This document shows positions 39,869 to 48,542 of a stretch of 64,000 nt of DNA, piece after piece (positions within the stretch are counted from its first letter, which is position 1; each line of letters starts with the position of its first letter). A program made the position numbers and the translations under genes. Below the pieces are notes generated by a model. That model was not told the DNA's origin and did no database searches. It saw only the letters and a list, made by a program, of their open reading frames with translations. This stretch comes from Nostoc sp. C052 (GTDB taxonomy: Bacteria > Cyanobacteriota > Cyanobacteriia > Cyanobacteriales > Nostocaceae). The stretch is from contig NZ_CP040272.1 in the NCBI RefSeq assembly GCF_013393905.1, forward strand, positions 1,488,001 through 1,552,000, given 5' to 3'.

Positions 39869-40849
39869 TCAAATCTTGACTTTGGTTGCCTCCAGCAGCT
39901 TGACGCTGGCATAAATAGCATCAATATAAGGTGTGGGAATTTGAGTGAGTTTTCCCAATTCTGCCACCGCGCCTACAATAGCGTCTATCTCCGTAGCGCG
40001 TCTGGCTTCAATATCTTGTAGCATTGAGGTTTTGTGGGCACCAACATTTTCTGCCCCATTAATTCGTTGTTCCAAAGTAATGCCAAACTTTATACCCAAA
40101 TTTTCTGCGATCGCTTGAGTTTCTGTCATCATTTGCCGCGCTAGTTCACGGGTGAGGGGATAGCGACAAATATCCTCTAAAGTCGCACCAGTCAAGGCGC
40201 TGATGGGATTAAATGCCACATTCCCCCACAACTTGATCCAGATTTCCGTGCGAATTTGATTGCGGATTGGGGCTTTGAATCCTGCCTGTTTTAAAGTCTG
40301 TGCTAATAATTGGATGCGTTCTGTTTTAGTGCCGTCGATTTCACCGAGAGTAAAGCGATCGCCTTCAATATGTTTAATTACACCTGGTTCAATTATCTCA
40401 GTTGCCGGGTAAACCACACAACCGATGGCACGTTCAGCACCAATACTAGCTTCAATAATCCCATCTGGATCAACAGATTGAATCCGCGTACCTTCATACT
40501 CACCGCCATGCTGACGAAAATACCACCAAGGAACGCCATTTTGGGCTGTCACCACCATTGTGTGAGAATTGTAGAGTGCAGGTAGAAAAGGTGCGATCGC
40601 AGGTACGCTATGAGCCTTGACAGTTAAAATTACTACATCCTGTGGCCCTGCTGACTGAATATCGCTAGTTGCCAAATTCGGAGTAGCAATTTGGCTAGAA
40701 CCGTCTGACATGAGCAACTTCAGCCCATTTTTTTGAATTGCCTCCAAATGAGAACCACGCGCAATCAGCGTCACTGTTTCACCAGCCAGGGCCAGTTTTG
40801 CCCCTAAATATCCACCAATTGCACCCGCGCCAACAATACAGATTTTCAT
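39869..40849 (-). CDS. panE: Ketopantoate reductase family protein
   Basis: 326 residues. N-terminal NADP-binding motif MKICIVGAGAIGGYLGAKLA (GxGxxG), TVKAHSVPAIAPFL and AQNGVPWWYF in the Rossmann domain, and a helical C-terminal domain with RTEIWIKLWGNVAFNPISAL, whose Lys and Asn are the catalytic pair of PanE. The reaction would be ketopantoate to pantoate with NADPH, for coenzyme A. Bacteria often have several paralogues with other 2-keto acid substrates, so the exact role is not certain. It is convergent with mrp, with only 14 bp between the stop codons. Confidence 0.88.
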   Translation of the reverse strand: MKICIVGAGAIGGYLGAKLALAGETVTLIARGSHLEAIQKNGLKLLMSDGSSQIATPNLATSDIQSAGPQDVVILTVKAHSVPAIAPFLPALYNSHTMVVTAQNGVPWWYFRQHGGEYEGTRIQSVDPDGIIEASIGAERAIGCVVYPATEIIEPGVIKHIEGDRFTLGEIDGTKTERIQLLAQTLKQAGFKAPIRNQIRTEIWIKLWGNVAFNPISALTGATLEDICRYPLTRELARQMMTETQAIAENLGIKFGITLEQRINGAENVGAHKTSMLQDIEARRATEIDAIVGAVAELGKLTQIPTPYIDAIYASVKLLEATKVKI

Positions 40850-40956
40850 TTTGTCAAAAGCTTATGAGTCGTGGAAGATAGTATCCAGTTGCTTTTACCT
40901 CAAACAGCTACACTTTAGACATCTGGTGAAATTAAATAGGCATCATCCATAACCCT

Positions 40957-40987
40957 TGTAGAGACGTAGCACTGCTACGTCTCTACA
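40957..40987. repeat. Perfect palindromic repeat overlapping the IMPase stop codon
   Basis: TGTAGAGACGTAGCA, one C, then TGCTACGTCTCTACA: 15-bp perfect arms. TAGAGACG-type palindromes are dispersed in Nostoc genomes, and another stands at 55710-55774. The arm supplies the last three sense codons (Val-Glu-Thr) and the TAG stop of the IMPase-family gene. It can act as a transcript end hairpin. Confidence 0.85.
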
Positions 40988-41862
40988 TTCATTTTCGGAG
41001 ATGTCTTTTGCAGCGCTGACAGTAGGTCTTGATGAACAGATTTTGAGGCAGCTACGATTAATCCAGGCAGACTATAGTTTTTACAAGTATGCAGTGGTGG
41101 TAAAGTCGAACCGTCGAGAGTAGTTACAATCCAGCCAGCCTCTTTCGCAATAAAAGCGAGTGCAGCACTATCAAGAAATTTGCCCGATTTGATGACTGCT
41201 CCACTCAAGTCGCCACTAAGAATACCATTAAGATTGGGAATCTGAATATCACTAGAGTAATCGGTCGCTATATCGATTACTTTATATCGATCTTTTAGTA
41301 AATGAGCAATAGAATTCATTCCCCATCCCAACAAAATAGCAGGTTGGGCGGATGTTATATGTAATGGGGCACAGCCTTCTAAGCTCATCTCCAACGTCCC
41401 TTTAAAAGCACCTTCACCTCGAAGGGCATAAAAATAAATGTTTTGGGCGGGAGAAATAGCAATTACTGCTTCAAAGTCATCCGAATTTAGAATACTGAGA
41501 ATAATTTGGTAATTAGAATGTCCATCCATATAAAACTTCGTGCCATCAATCGGGTCGAGTGTGACTAAGTAATCACCTTCTGAACCGAGTTCGGTAGCCC
41601 GAAAATACTTGGTATTATTAGAACTTTCATATTCTTCACCATAAAAGCGAATATCTGGGAAAGTGGCTAGTAATACTACTTCTATTAGATTTTGAATAGC
41701 CACATCTGCATCAGTAAGGGCGGCAGCAAAAAAGTTTTTTGCTTGTTCTTTGGCAGGAAGTGCAGCAATTTTTGGTTGCAGAAAATTGGCATAAGCTGCT
41801 GCTACTTTGAGATGGGGGAGTAAAGTCTCTAAAATTAATCGAGTAGTTGGTGTTGTAGACAT
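40975..41862 (-). CDS. Inositol monophosphatase family protein (CysQ/HisN/SuhB-like)
   Basis: 295 residues; AGGAG nine bases before ATG. Metal-binding motifs are present: YGEEYES (near residue 74), LDPIDGTKFYMDG (near 122) and the later GKFLDSAALAFIAKEAGW (near 230), where IMPases have WD..A..lI. The WD is FLD here, so the third motif is modified. Family members hydrolyse inositol phosphate, PAP/PAPS, histidinol phosphate or fructose-1,6-bisphosphate; I cannot choose between them. Its last codons come from a dispersed palindrome (see 40957-40987). Confidence 0.85.
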   Translation of the reverse strand: MSTTPTTRLILETLLPHLKVAAAYANFLQPKIAALPAKEQAKNFFAAALTDADVAIQNLIEVVLLATFPDIRFYGEEYESSNNTKYFRATELGSEGDYLVTLDPIDGTKFYMDGHSNYQIILSILNSDDFEAVIAISPAQNIYFYALRGEGAFKGTLEMSLEGCAPLHITSAQPAILLGWGMNSIAHLLKDRYKVIDIATDYSSDIQIPNLNGILSGDLSGAVIKSGKFLDSAALAFIAKEAGWIVTTLDGSTLPPLHTCKNYSLPGLIVAASKSVHQDLLSALQKTSPKMNVET

Positions 41863-42128
41863 TGCAGCAAACTCCTTTTAGAAATAATCTACCGTTGGCA
41901 AGGCGATAGAATTCTATATCTAGACAAAATTACGGTATCATTTGGATGTAATGATACCACCGTTGCTGCTATATTACTCTAATCTGTATGTCTCAAAGAA
42001 CCTATAGAGACATAGCAATTTTTCTTGCAAATTCAAGGGTTTAAATTTCTATCTGAAACTCTCTTCTCTACGAGACACTGCGCGTAGATTGCTTCCCTGT
42101 AGGGGTTTTTCAATTATTATTGATGGTT

Positions 42129-42779
42129 TTAGGAAACTTTTTCGGGCTTCTTCTGAGTAAATTTGAATAGCTTATGACGTTTGAGTACTGAAGATGTACC
42201 CAGAGTGCCAAGGATGAGTAAGCTAAAAATAGAAGTGGATTCAGGGATGGTGATGATGCTTGCAGAAAAACTAATGGGTAACTCACTATCTTCCAATCCC
42301 AAATTTTCAAAACCTGGTATGATTGGCGGCGCAGAAAAAACCTCTAAATAACCTGGTGTCGGCAAAAAACTCGCGAAAAATGGACTAGAATAGCTTCCTC
42401 CCGAAGTGGAATACCCAAAACCATCACCTGTTAACTGCTGAGTATTAAGACTAATTAAATTATCAATATTAAAAGGTTCGTTGCCTGGTATGGGAGTCCC
42501 AGCGGGTTGTAGACCAGTAATTGTTTCACCATTTCGTGTACCAGTAATTCCAGATATCAGGTAAAAACCTAAATCGTTAGGGGTGTCATTAGTGGTCAGA
42601 GTACCGTTTGCTGCTATGCCAGTACCAGAATAATTCCAGTTCCAATTTAAAGCAGAGGCGGTTTGCATTTTCCCGAAAGCTAATCCAGATACGGTGGTGA
42701 GAGCTATGGCAGATAGAGCTAGATTTTTCATGGAAGTTGTTAGTGCGATCGCGGATCTTCTAAAATTTTCCCATGTCAT
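42129..42779 (-). CDS. PEP-CTERM sorting-signal protein
   Basis: About 216 residues from ATG 42779 (GGGGA nine bases upstream). A second ATG at 42731 (MKNLALSAIALTTVSGLAFG) is the natural beginning of the signal peptide, so the start is uncertain. The C-terminus has IPESTSIFSLLILGTLGTSS followed by basic LKRHK: the PEP motif, membrane helix and positive tail recognised by exosortase. The middle is a Gly/Ser/Thr/Asn-rich secreted domain without a family I recognise. The piece SAIALTT occurs twice, 19 residues apart, at the N-terminus, a small internal duplication. Nearby intergenic DNA (41863-42128) contains only repeat words such as CTACGAGACACTGCGCG. Confidence 0.82.
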   Translation of the reverse strand: MTWENFRRSAIALTTSMKNLALSAIALTTVSGLAFGKMQTASALNWNWNYSGTGIAANGTLTTNDTPNDLGFYLISGITGTRNGETITGLQPAGTPIPGNEPFNIDNLISLNTQQLTGDGFGYSTSGGSYSSPFFASFLPTPGYLEVFSAPPIIPGFENLGLEDSELPISFSASIITIPESTSIFSLLILGTLGTSSVLKRHKLFKFTQKKPEKVS

Positions 42780-42914
42780 TGTACAGAATCCCCAGTGACT
42801 AAAACTGCCACCCAAAGTCGTTGAGGCAGAGTGCCCAGATTTTTGATCAAAATGCTACTCAAAAACAGTCATAACTAAAGCAGGAAGTCCTTTGTAACTG
42901 GAGTTAAGAAGCTA

Positions 42915-43181
42915 ATGCCGTGGTTTGTAAAAATTGAAGAAGGGAAAGTTGATAAACCTACCTTTGACCAATATGTACCTGCTCACAAAGCCTACATTCA
43001 GGACTTAATTGCTAAAGGACACAAAGCGCGAACAGGTTATTGGGCGGAGCAAAGAGGCGGCATGTTGCTGTTTGAGGCAGCTTCCAAGCAGGAAGCAGAA
43101 GCGATTGTGGCTGACGATCCTTTGGTGCAACACGGTTGCGTCAACTATCAGCTTTATGAATGGCGAATTGTTATGGAATGA
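42915..43181 (+). CDS. YciI-like protein
   Basis: 88 residues with the ferredoxin-like fold pattern of YCII domains: MPWFVKIEEG, then the conserved His in PAHKAYIQDLIAKG and the DDPLV motif (IVADDPLVQHG) with Asp/His thought to form the active site. Function in cyanobacteria is unknown. GGAG and AAGAAG stand before the ATG. It is followed by the SRP RNA gene. Confidence 0.88.
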   Translation: MPWFVKIEEGKVDKPTFDQYVPAHKAYIQDLIAKGHKARTGYWAEQRGGMLLFEAASKQEAEAIVADDPLVQHGCVNYQLYEWRIVME

Positions 43182-43217
43182 CACACACTTACTGACTTTT
43201 CATGTTATGCTTTTAGA

Positions 43218-43318
43218 AGACCTGGATCTATGCGATCGCAACACCCAAATCTTGTCAGAACCGGAAGGTAGCAGCAACACGGGAGGCTTGTGGTAGGCGT
43301 AGTCTCCGGGTCGCCCTA
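43218..43318 (+). ncRNA. ffs: Signal recognition particle RNA (4.5S-like)
   Basis: The core TTGTCAGAACCGGAAGGTAG followed by CAGCAACACGGGA is the universally conserved SRP RNA apical hairpin: GGAA tetraloop closed by ACC/GGT, then the TCAG and AGCAG sides of the Ffh-binding internal loop. The outer arms pair: GACCTGGA with TCCGGGTC, and TATGC with GCGTA, giving one long hairpin of about 100 nt. A TATGCT box about 7 bp upstream (43206-43211) may be the -10 element, and ATTTTT follows at the 3' end. The ends are estimates. It lies in a gap without any protein gene, between the YciI and phasin-like genes. Confidence 0.88.
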
Positions 43319-43340
43319 TTTTTAGGAGCCTTTAGCAACA

Positions 43341-43727
43341 ATGCCTGGTTTTGGAGATATTGTTCAAAAAGCTTTTTACCTCGGTGTTGGATTAGCTTCT
43401 TACGCAGGTGAGAAAGCAGGGGGAAAATTAGCCGAAGTGCGATCGCAAGTCCAAAAACTGGCAGACGAAATGGTGGCCAAGGGCGAAATGAACACAGAAG
43501 AAGCCCGCCGCTTCGTTGAAGAGATGATGAAGCAAGCCCAACAGCCCCAAACATCTGGTGAAGCCTCTGAAAAAACACCCCCTTCTGAACCTCGTCGCAT
43601 TGAAATTTTAGAGGATGACGAAGAACTAACGGTGAAAGAGGTATCAAATGATGAGAATGTAGATAAATTACGCCAAGAAGTACTAAATCTACAAGACGAG
43701 TTAAAACGATTGCAACGCGACCAATAG
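43341..43727 (+). CDS. Phasin-family-like protein
   Basis: 128 residues. The first 75 form an amphipathic helical region (FGDIVQKAFYLGVGLASYAG; LAEVRSQVQKLADEMVAKGE), resembling PHA granule-associated/phasin-like proteins common in cyanobacteria. A Pro/Glu-rich acidic linker and a C-terminal coiled coil (KLRQEVLNLQDELKRLQRDQ) follow. The linker is low-complexity. TAGGAG lies about 12 bases before ATG. No PHA synthase gene is in the window, so the function is by resemblance only. Confidence 0.75.
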   Translation: MPGFGDIVQKAFYLGVGLASYAGEKAGGKLAEVRSQVQKLADEMVAKGEMNTEEARRFVEEMMKQAQQPQTSGEASEKTPPSEPRRIEILEDDEELTVKEVSNDENVDKLRQEVLNLQDELKRLQRDQ

Positions 43728-43879
43728 CATTCTTTGCTCAGAATATCATTAATAAGTGGCATTTTGACATGACACTTCGGATAGAAACTTGATAAAATAC
43801 ATTGCCTAGTGTGTATTTTAGTGCTTCAAGCCAGATAACATAAAGCGTCCTGTTTATAGCCTGCAAAGGTGTCAAGTTT

Positions 43880-44281
43880 ATGGAACAGTGGCAAAAAGAT
43901 TTAGCAGAAATCGTTGAAATAGTGGCTGAAGAAGTAGAGCGTTTCTTCCTGGGAATGAGTGAAGTGGTAGACGCATTTTTTGAGCTAACGGAAGAAGTGA
44001 CCGAGCAAGTACACAATAACATTGTTACTGAAGTCGATCAGTATTTACAGGATTTTGCTGAACCAATGATGGAAGCTTACTGGGAATTGGAAGACATTGT
44101 TGCAGATGTAGATCCGGGTTTTCCTTATTTAGTCGAACCCACAGCCGAAAAAAATCCTGCCTGCATCGGTTGTAGTCATTACCACGGGCAAGTATATGGT
44201 GGTAATTTGTTAGTTTGTGGTATGCATCCCCACGGTTGTGAAGATGAGAATTGTCCAGATTGGGAGAAGGAAGAGTATTGA
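43880..44281 (+). CDS. Conserved cyanobacterial protein with C-terminal Cys/His motif
   Basis: 133 residues. The N-terminal 90 are acidic and helical (many Glu, EVEEVTE-type heptads). The C-terminus has CIGCSHYHGQVYGGNLLVCG, then MHPHGCEDENCPDW: Cys-x2-Cys, His, Cys, His and Cys residues that could bind a metal. I recognise this ending from conserved cyanobacterial proteins of unknown function (DUF6464-like, from memory). No operon partner is evident; it follows the phasin-like gene after 152 bp. Confidence 0.8.
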   Translation: MEQWQKDLAEIVEIVAEEVERFFLGMSEVVDAFFELTEEVTEQVHNNIVTEVDQYLQDFAEPMMEAYWELEDIVADVDPGFPYLVEPTAEKNPACIGCSHYHGQVYGGNLLVCGMHPHGCEDENCPDWEKEEY

Positions 44282-44501
44282 GAGGGAGTTAGGAGTTAGG
44301 AGTTAAGTAGGTAGGTGGGAAAATTTACAAGTATGTCATTGCGAGTGAAACGGAGTGTAACGAAGCAATCACAAGGACTTTGACGATTTTACATTTGGTT
44401 ACATAGTTAGGTTAATTTATGCCTACCTACTTATAAAATTACTAAAAGGACGTAAAGATCAGTAAAATAACTAATAACAAATGACTAATGACAAATGACA
44501 A
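44282..44501. repeat. Repeat-filled intergenic region before queF
   Basis: Contains GTTAGGAGTTAGGAGTTAAG (tandem heptamers, 44288 onward), GTCATTGCGAGTGAAACGGA with AACGAAGCAATCAC downstream (a dispersed palindrome-like unit, about 44334-44371), and ATGACTAATGACAAATGACA (44481 onward) running into the queF start. Several out-of-frame or alternative ATGs therefore lie right before the gene. Confidence 0.7.
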
Positions 44502-44903
44502 ATGACAAATGATAGTGTATCCCAGGCAAGCCAAGAAATGAAATATGGCGAACGCGACATTGCGGAAGGTAAATTAATTACCTTTCCGAATCCGCGTGTG
44601 GGGAGGCGATATGACATTAGCATCACTTTGCCGGAATTTACTTGTAAATGTCCGTTTTCCGGTTATCCTGACTTTGCGACAATTTACGTTACATATATTC
44701 CTGATGAACGGGTAGTGGAATTGAAGGCGCTCAAACTTTATATTAATAGTTATCGCGATCGCTACATTTCCCACGAAGAATCTGCCAATCAAATTTTGGA
44801 TGATTTTGTGGCTGCTTGCGATCCCTTGGAAGTTACGGTGAAAGCAGATTTCACCCCTCGCGGTAATGTGCATACCGTGGTTGAAGTGCGTCACCAAAAG
44901 TAA
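44502..44903 (+). CDS. queF: NADPH-dependent 7-cyano-7-deazaguanine (preQ0) reductase
   Basis: 133 residues. It reduces preQ0 to preQ1 for queuosine in tRNA. The catalytic Cys is in FTCKCPFSGYPDFATIYVTY (near residue 50-69). The family signature VELKALKLYINSYRDRYISH, which includes the substrate- and NADPH-binding residues, follows. The size is that of the short, unimodular QueF. The ATG at 44502 lies in a tandem ATGACAA repeat; a downstream ATG (MKYGERDIAEGK) at residue 13 is another possible start. Confidence 0.96.
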   Translation: MTNDSVSQASQEMKYGERDIAEGKLITFPNPRVGRRYDISITLPEFTCKCPFSGYPDFATIYVTYIPDERVVELKALKLYINSYRDRYISHEESANQILDDFVAACDPLEVTVKADFTPRGNVHTVVEVRHQK

Positions 44904-44931
44904 ATATCATCAATGATTAGCCTTGATGGCT

Positions 44932-46029
44932 TTATTCAGCAATTTTATTGATGGCAGATTGCACTTGAACCACAACTTTTTTAGACAAAGGAATATACCC
45001 AAGTTCCAAACTGGATTTTTGCCCATCAATCACCGCCCAATCAACAAAGTTTTTCAGCGCTTGAGCTTTGACTCGGTTTGGATATTGCTGATAAGTTAAA
45101 AGCCAGCTGTAAGTAACGATGGGATAAGATTGGGCATCGGTAGGATCGGTGATAAAAGCAATTAAGTTATCATCTGGTAACTTCACTGCTTCTAAAGTTT
45201 GTGCTACAGATTTTGGTGTTGGCGTAATATAATTACCAGATTTATTTTCTATTGCAGCCACAGGAAGTTTATTTTGTTTGGCGTAAATGTACTCTACATA
45301 GCCAATAGCTCCTGGTATTTGCTGAATTAGGGCGGTAACACCTTCGTTACCCTTTCCACCAATTCCTACTCGCCATGCTACAGATTTGCCAGCCCCAACT
45401 TTGCTTTTCCATTCTGGACTGATGGCGCTTAGGTGTTGCGTTAACACGCTTGTAGTCCCACTACCATCTGTTCGGTGTACAACCTGAATTGGTAAATCGG
45501 GTAAACTTACTGCTGGATTAGCTGCGGCTATTCTAGGATGATTCCAATTTGTAATTTTTCCGAGAAAGATATCTACATAAACTTGTCGTGGTAGCCTCAG
45601 AGCAGTTGGCACATTGACTTGAGGCGACTGCTGTGCAACTGGTTTGAGGTTATAAGCCAACACAATAGAACCGGCAGTTAAAGGTAAAGCAATTACTCCC
45701 CGTTTGATTTTGCCTGCTTGTTCATTTGTAATTCCCACATCACTAGCTGCAAAGTCCACAGTACCTTCAATGAGTTGTTGCACTCCAGCACTGCTCCCTA
45801 TAGCTTGATAGTTAATTTGTACATCAGGATGTTGCTGGTTATAATCTGCAAGCCATCGCTCATACAAAGGTGCAGGAAAACTCGCCCCAGCACCAACGAG
45901 AGAAATATGTTTGATGTTTTGATTATTAGCAGTACAAGAAGTGATATTTAATAAAACAGCGATTAGGGGTAGAAGGTAAACGCGTCCCTTAAATTGAAGT
46001 TGAGCAGATATAGAAATCTTTTGTTCCAA
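44932..46029 (-). CDS. pstS: Phosphate ABC transporter substrate-binding lipoprotein PstS
   Basis: 365 residues. The signal sequence ends in LLNITSC, a lipobox, so the protein should be anchored outside the cytoplasmic membrane. Phosphate-binding motifs: GAGASFPAPLYERWLADYN, GSSAGVQQLIEGTVDFAASD and RTDGSGTTSVLTQHL. The only in-frame start before the signal peptide is TTG at 46029; no ATG is available. Neither pstC, pstA nor pstB is next to it, so it is a solitary copy or was separated from its transporter. I saw no clear Pho box in the 160 bp upstream. Confidence 0.92.
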   Translation of the reverse strand: MEQKISISAQLQFKGRVYLLPLIAVLLNITSCTANNQNIKHISLVGAGASFPAPLYERWLADYNQQHPDVQINYQAIGSSAGVQQLIEGTVDFAASDVGITNEQAGKIKRGVIALPLTAGSIVLAYNLKPVAQQSPQVNVPTALRLPRQVYVDIFLGKITNWNHPRIAAANPAVSLPDLPIQVVHRTDGSGTTSVLTQHLSAISPEWKSKVGAGKSVAWRVGIGGKGNEGVTALIQQIPGAIGYVEYIYAKQNKLPVAAIENKSGNYITPTPKSVAQTLEAVKLPDDNLIAFITDPTDAQSYPIVTYSWLLTYQQYPNRVKAQALKNFVDWAVIDGQKSSLELGYIPLSKKVVVQVQSAINKIAE

Positions 46030-46077
46030 TGTTGAATAAATACCTCTAGAAATTTTCTAATTAATTGTAAATAACTT

Positions 46078-46180
46078 TGAAATGCAAAGGAGCGCAGAGT
46101 AACGCAAAGTCATCCTCGACGTTACTCAGCGATTTCCTTCTCTACGAGACGCTGCGCGAACGCTAATGCGAATGCGCCCC
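46078..46180. repeat. Dispersed repeat words between pstS and ccs1
   Basis: GCAAAGGAGCGCAGAGTAAC and CTACGAGACGCTGCGCGAAC are words of dispersed Nostoc intergenic repeats (from memory). They separate ccs1 and pstS, which read in the same direction, and make readthrough into pstS less likely. Confidence 0.55.
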
Positions 46181-46189
46181 TGGAGCGTT

Positions 46190-47590
46190 TCAAGCTTCAA
46201 TCGCGGCCTCTTTCTCCTCACCTTTTGGCTGTGAACTCAGCCGATCTAAAATATCTAAAACCTCTTGTTCAAAAGCAACTTGGGCGCGATTAGTTTTGCC
46301 ACCAATATACAAGCGATCGCCTTTTTGCAATGCCCAGATTTGCGAGTGGGAAAAGTAACTCATCACTACACCCAGCATCAGCAAACCAAACCCTGAATAA
46401 ACAATTGGAATGCCTGGATCGGCTTTAATTTGTAAGCCAGTGCTACCAATGACATCCAAAATTTTCAGCTTCACACCATTTATTTCGGTGTACATACCAG
46501 CGCGGACTGTATCAACAAGTTTGCCAGTGGCATCATAAATTAATACCATCCCTTGCAAGTCTTTGGCTAACAGAGAGACACCCTCACTCAAATCCGGTTT
46601 AGTAGGAACCCAGGTTCCCCAAATGCGCCCGCCTTTCCCATTGGTGTTCAATTGCGCCATCGGTAGCTGAAAAACGGGGCTGTTGTTAAATTGGACGCGA
46701 ACGCCTGCAATTCCCCAATCAGTTTGATAGAAAGTTATGCCATGATAGCGCAGAGGTTCGTTGACAAAAATCTTCTTGTGGTCAATTTCCTTTCCTTGAT
46801 TATTCAAGACAGACATATCTGAATAAAATTGATCGATGCCACCAGATGGAGTGTAATCAATCCAAAAACGATTGACTCGCACAGACCAATCTTTGGGGAT
46901 TTTTGCGGCTATTGGGCCAGCATCGACAATATTTGTCACTTGAAATGTATCGCCACTAGCAACCATTTCCTGAGCGAGAAACCCAGTCATCGCGCCCCAA
47001 ATTCCCCCTAGCAGAATAGCGACGATGCCAATATGAACAATAATTGGGCCGATGCGTCCGACTATTCCCTTGCGGGCGTAAAGGAGATTTTGTTTTTCTG
47101 GATCTTGAAAAATTTTATAGCGGTGTTTCTGTAATATTTGGCTGAGAGAATCTAGCGAACCAGTATCTAGTTCTGTACTTAAAGCTAATTTTTGAAATTG
47201 TCGTGGTTCTTCGTAATATTTCCAGCGCTGGGCAGCTTTTAAGGCTGGTAACTGTCGGGTAAATGAACAAGCAGTTAAGCTAGTGCCAAATAAGATGAGT
47301 AATGACAGAAACCACCAGGTACGATATACATGGTCTAATCCAACTACTTGAATTACCTTCCAAGTTAAGAAACCAAATAAAGCTGGATGTTCAGGATAAT
47401 TGGCTTGGTAAAATGCGGGTGACTGACCTTGCTCAATGACAGTACCAGTAGAGCTAAAGATTGCAATCAATAGCAATAGTGCGATCGCTAGTCGTAAGTT
47501 GGTCAGTACAGGCAAAAGCTCTTGCCGTAAGAACTGCCCAGGTATCGCCCACCATTTTAATTCTTTTGCAGCTGAATCTTCTAAAGTCAT
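46190..47590 (-). CDS. ccs1: Cytochrome c biogenesis protein Ccs1/CcsB (ResB family)
   Basis: 466 residues. Transmembrane segments: LRLAIALLLLIAIFSSTGTV near residue 33, WFLSLLILFGTSLTACSF near 93, and IIVHIGIVAILLGGIWGAMTG near 187; a final one (VYSGFGLLMLGVVMSYFSHS) near 400. The large lumenal domain between has the ResB pattern (YYEEPRQFQKLAL, PLRYHGITFYQTDWGIAGV). Ccs1 with CcsA forms the system II haem lyase that attaches haem to cytochromes f and c6 in the thylakoid lumen. It follows ccdA by 30 bp and is surely co-transcribed; ccsA is not in the window. Confidence 0.94.
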   Translation of the reverse strand: MTLEDSAAKELKWWAIPGQFLRQELLPVLTNLRLAIALLLLIAIFSSTGTVIEQGQSPAFYQANYPEHPALFGFLTWKVIQVVGLDHVYRTWWFLSLLILFGTSLTACSFTRQLPALKAAQRWKYYEEPRQFQKLALSTELDTGSLDSLSQILQKHRYKIFQDPEKQNLLYARKGIVGRIGPIIVHIGIVAILLGGIWGAMTGFLAQEMVASGDTFQVTNIVDAGPIAAKIPKDWSVRVNRFWIDYTPSGGIDQFYSDMSVLNNQGKEIDHKKIFVNEPLRYHGITFYQTDWGIAGVRVQFNNSPVFQLPMAQLNTNGKGGRIWGTWVPTKPDLSEGVSLLAKDLQGMVLIYDATGKLVDTVRAGMYTEINGVKLKILDVIGSTGLQIKADPGIPIVYSGFGLLMLGVVMSYFSHSQIWALQKGDRLYIGGKTNRAQVAFEQEVLDILDRLSSQPKGEEKEAAIEA

Positions 47591-47620
47591 TACGTGTAAA
47601 ATCTAACAAAGGTATTGATA

Positions 47621-48361
47621 TTAAAGACTACCAAGGGGAATCCGAGAAATTAAGGAAAATACACCGAATCCTACCAATAGTGCCCCGCTAACTGGGTTAA
47701 TCCAACCAGACCAGCGACGCAATTCTAGTAATTTTTTAATTGAAGCTGTAAAAGTACCCGCCAAAATCAACGGTGCTACATAACCGGCCGTGTAAGAAAG
47801 TAGCAAAACAGCACCTAAAATTAAGTCTTGTGTACTAGCAATCCAACTTAACAAACTCGCTAAAACAGGGGTGCTACAAGGGGATGCCACTAAGCCGAAA
47901 GTCAGTCCCAGCAAATAAGAACGCAATCCTGTTGGCAAATCTGGCGAAATCCAATTCGTTTCATTCAAGGATGGAAATTGTATAGGCAGTGCTTCTAATA
48001 AGTTCAGCCCCATGAGAATGGCGATAATGCTGACAATAATCGGCAAACCAATTCCCACTTGACCGTAGACTTTTCCAACTAAACCTGCTATAATCCCCAG
48101 CCCTGCCAATGTAGTTGCTAAACCTAAAGCAAACCAAGTTGATTGGGCAGCGGCTTGCAGGCGGCTTTTGGCTTCATAACCGCCGATGTAACCAATGGTA
48201 ATTGGCAGCATAGAAAGCATACAGGGTGTGAGACTGGTGAGCAAGCCAGCAGCAAAGATAATACCAACGCTTACTACACTAAGATGTGTCAGTTGGTTAG
48301 AAACGAGGCTGTTGGCAAATTGTTCTAGTTGGTAAATTTGGGTTTGCAGGTTATCAAACAT
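47621..48361 (-). CDS. ccdA: Thiol-disulfide interchange membrane protein CcdA
   Basis: 246 residues, six hydrophobic segments. The family's two conserved Cys are present: GLLTSLTPCMLSMLPITIGY and GLTFGLVASPCSTPVLASLL. CcdA moves reducing power across the membrane to keep apocytochrome c CXXCH cysteines reduced for Ccs1/CcsA. In cyanobacteria and algae ccdA is typically beside ccs1, as here. Confidence 0.95.
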   Translation of the reverse strand: MFDNLQTQIYQLEQFANSLVSNQLTHLSVVSVGIIFAAGLLTSLTPCMLSMLPITIGYIGGYEAKSRLQAAAQSTWFALGLATTLAGLGIIAGLVGKVYGQVGIGLPIIVSIIAILMGLNLLEALPIQFPSLNETNWISPDLPTGLRSYLLGLTFGLVASPCSTPVLASLLSWIASTQDLILGAVLLLSYTAGYVAPLILAGTFTASIKKLLELRRWSGWINPVSGALLVGFGVFSLISRIPLGSL

Positions 48362-48542
48362 GGGGAGTTTATGAGCGGGAAATGCTTACTCTGCTTGAAT
48401 TGTAGCTTATTTTTATCTGTAGAGTCAGCAGAAGTGATTATCCGCATCTGATATTATCTAAATTTTATCTGCCCAAGGAAATGTATCTAAAATACAATTA
48501 GGCTGGGATTATCCCTGAAGAAACACGGCTGGAGTATTTGGC

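Noticed and set aside
43009..43296. Plus-strand 95-codon reading frame across the end of the YciI gene
   Set aside because: It overlaps the YciI gene in another frame and runs into the SRP RNA; no protein-family features.
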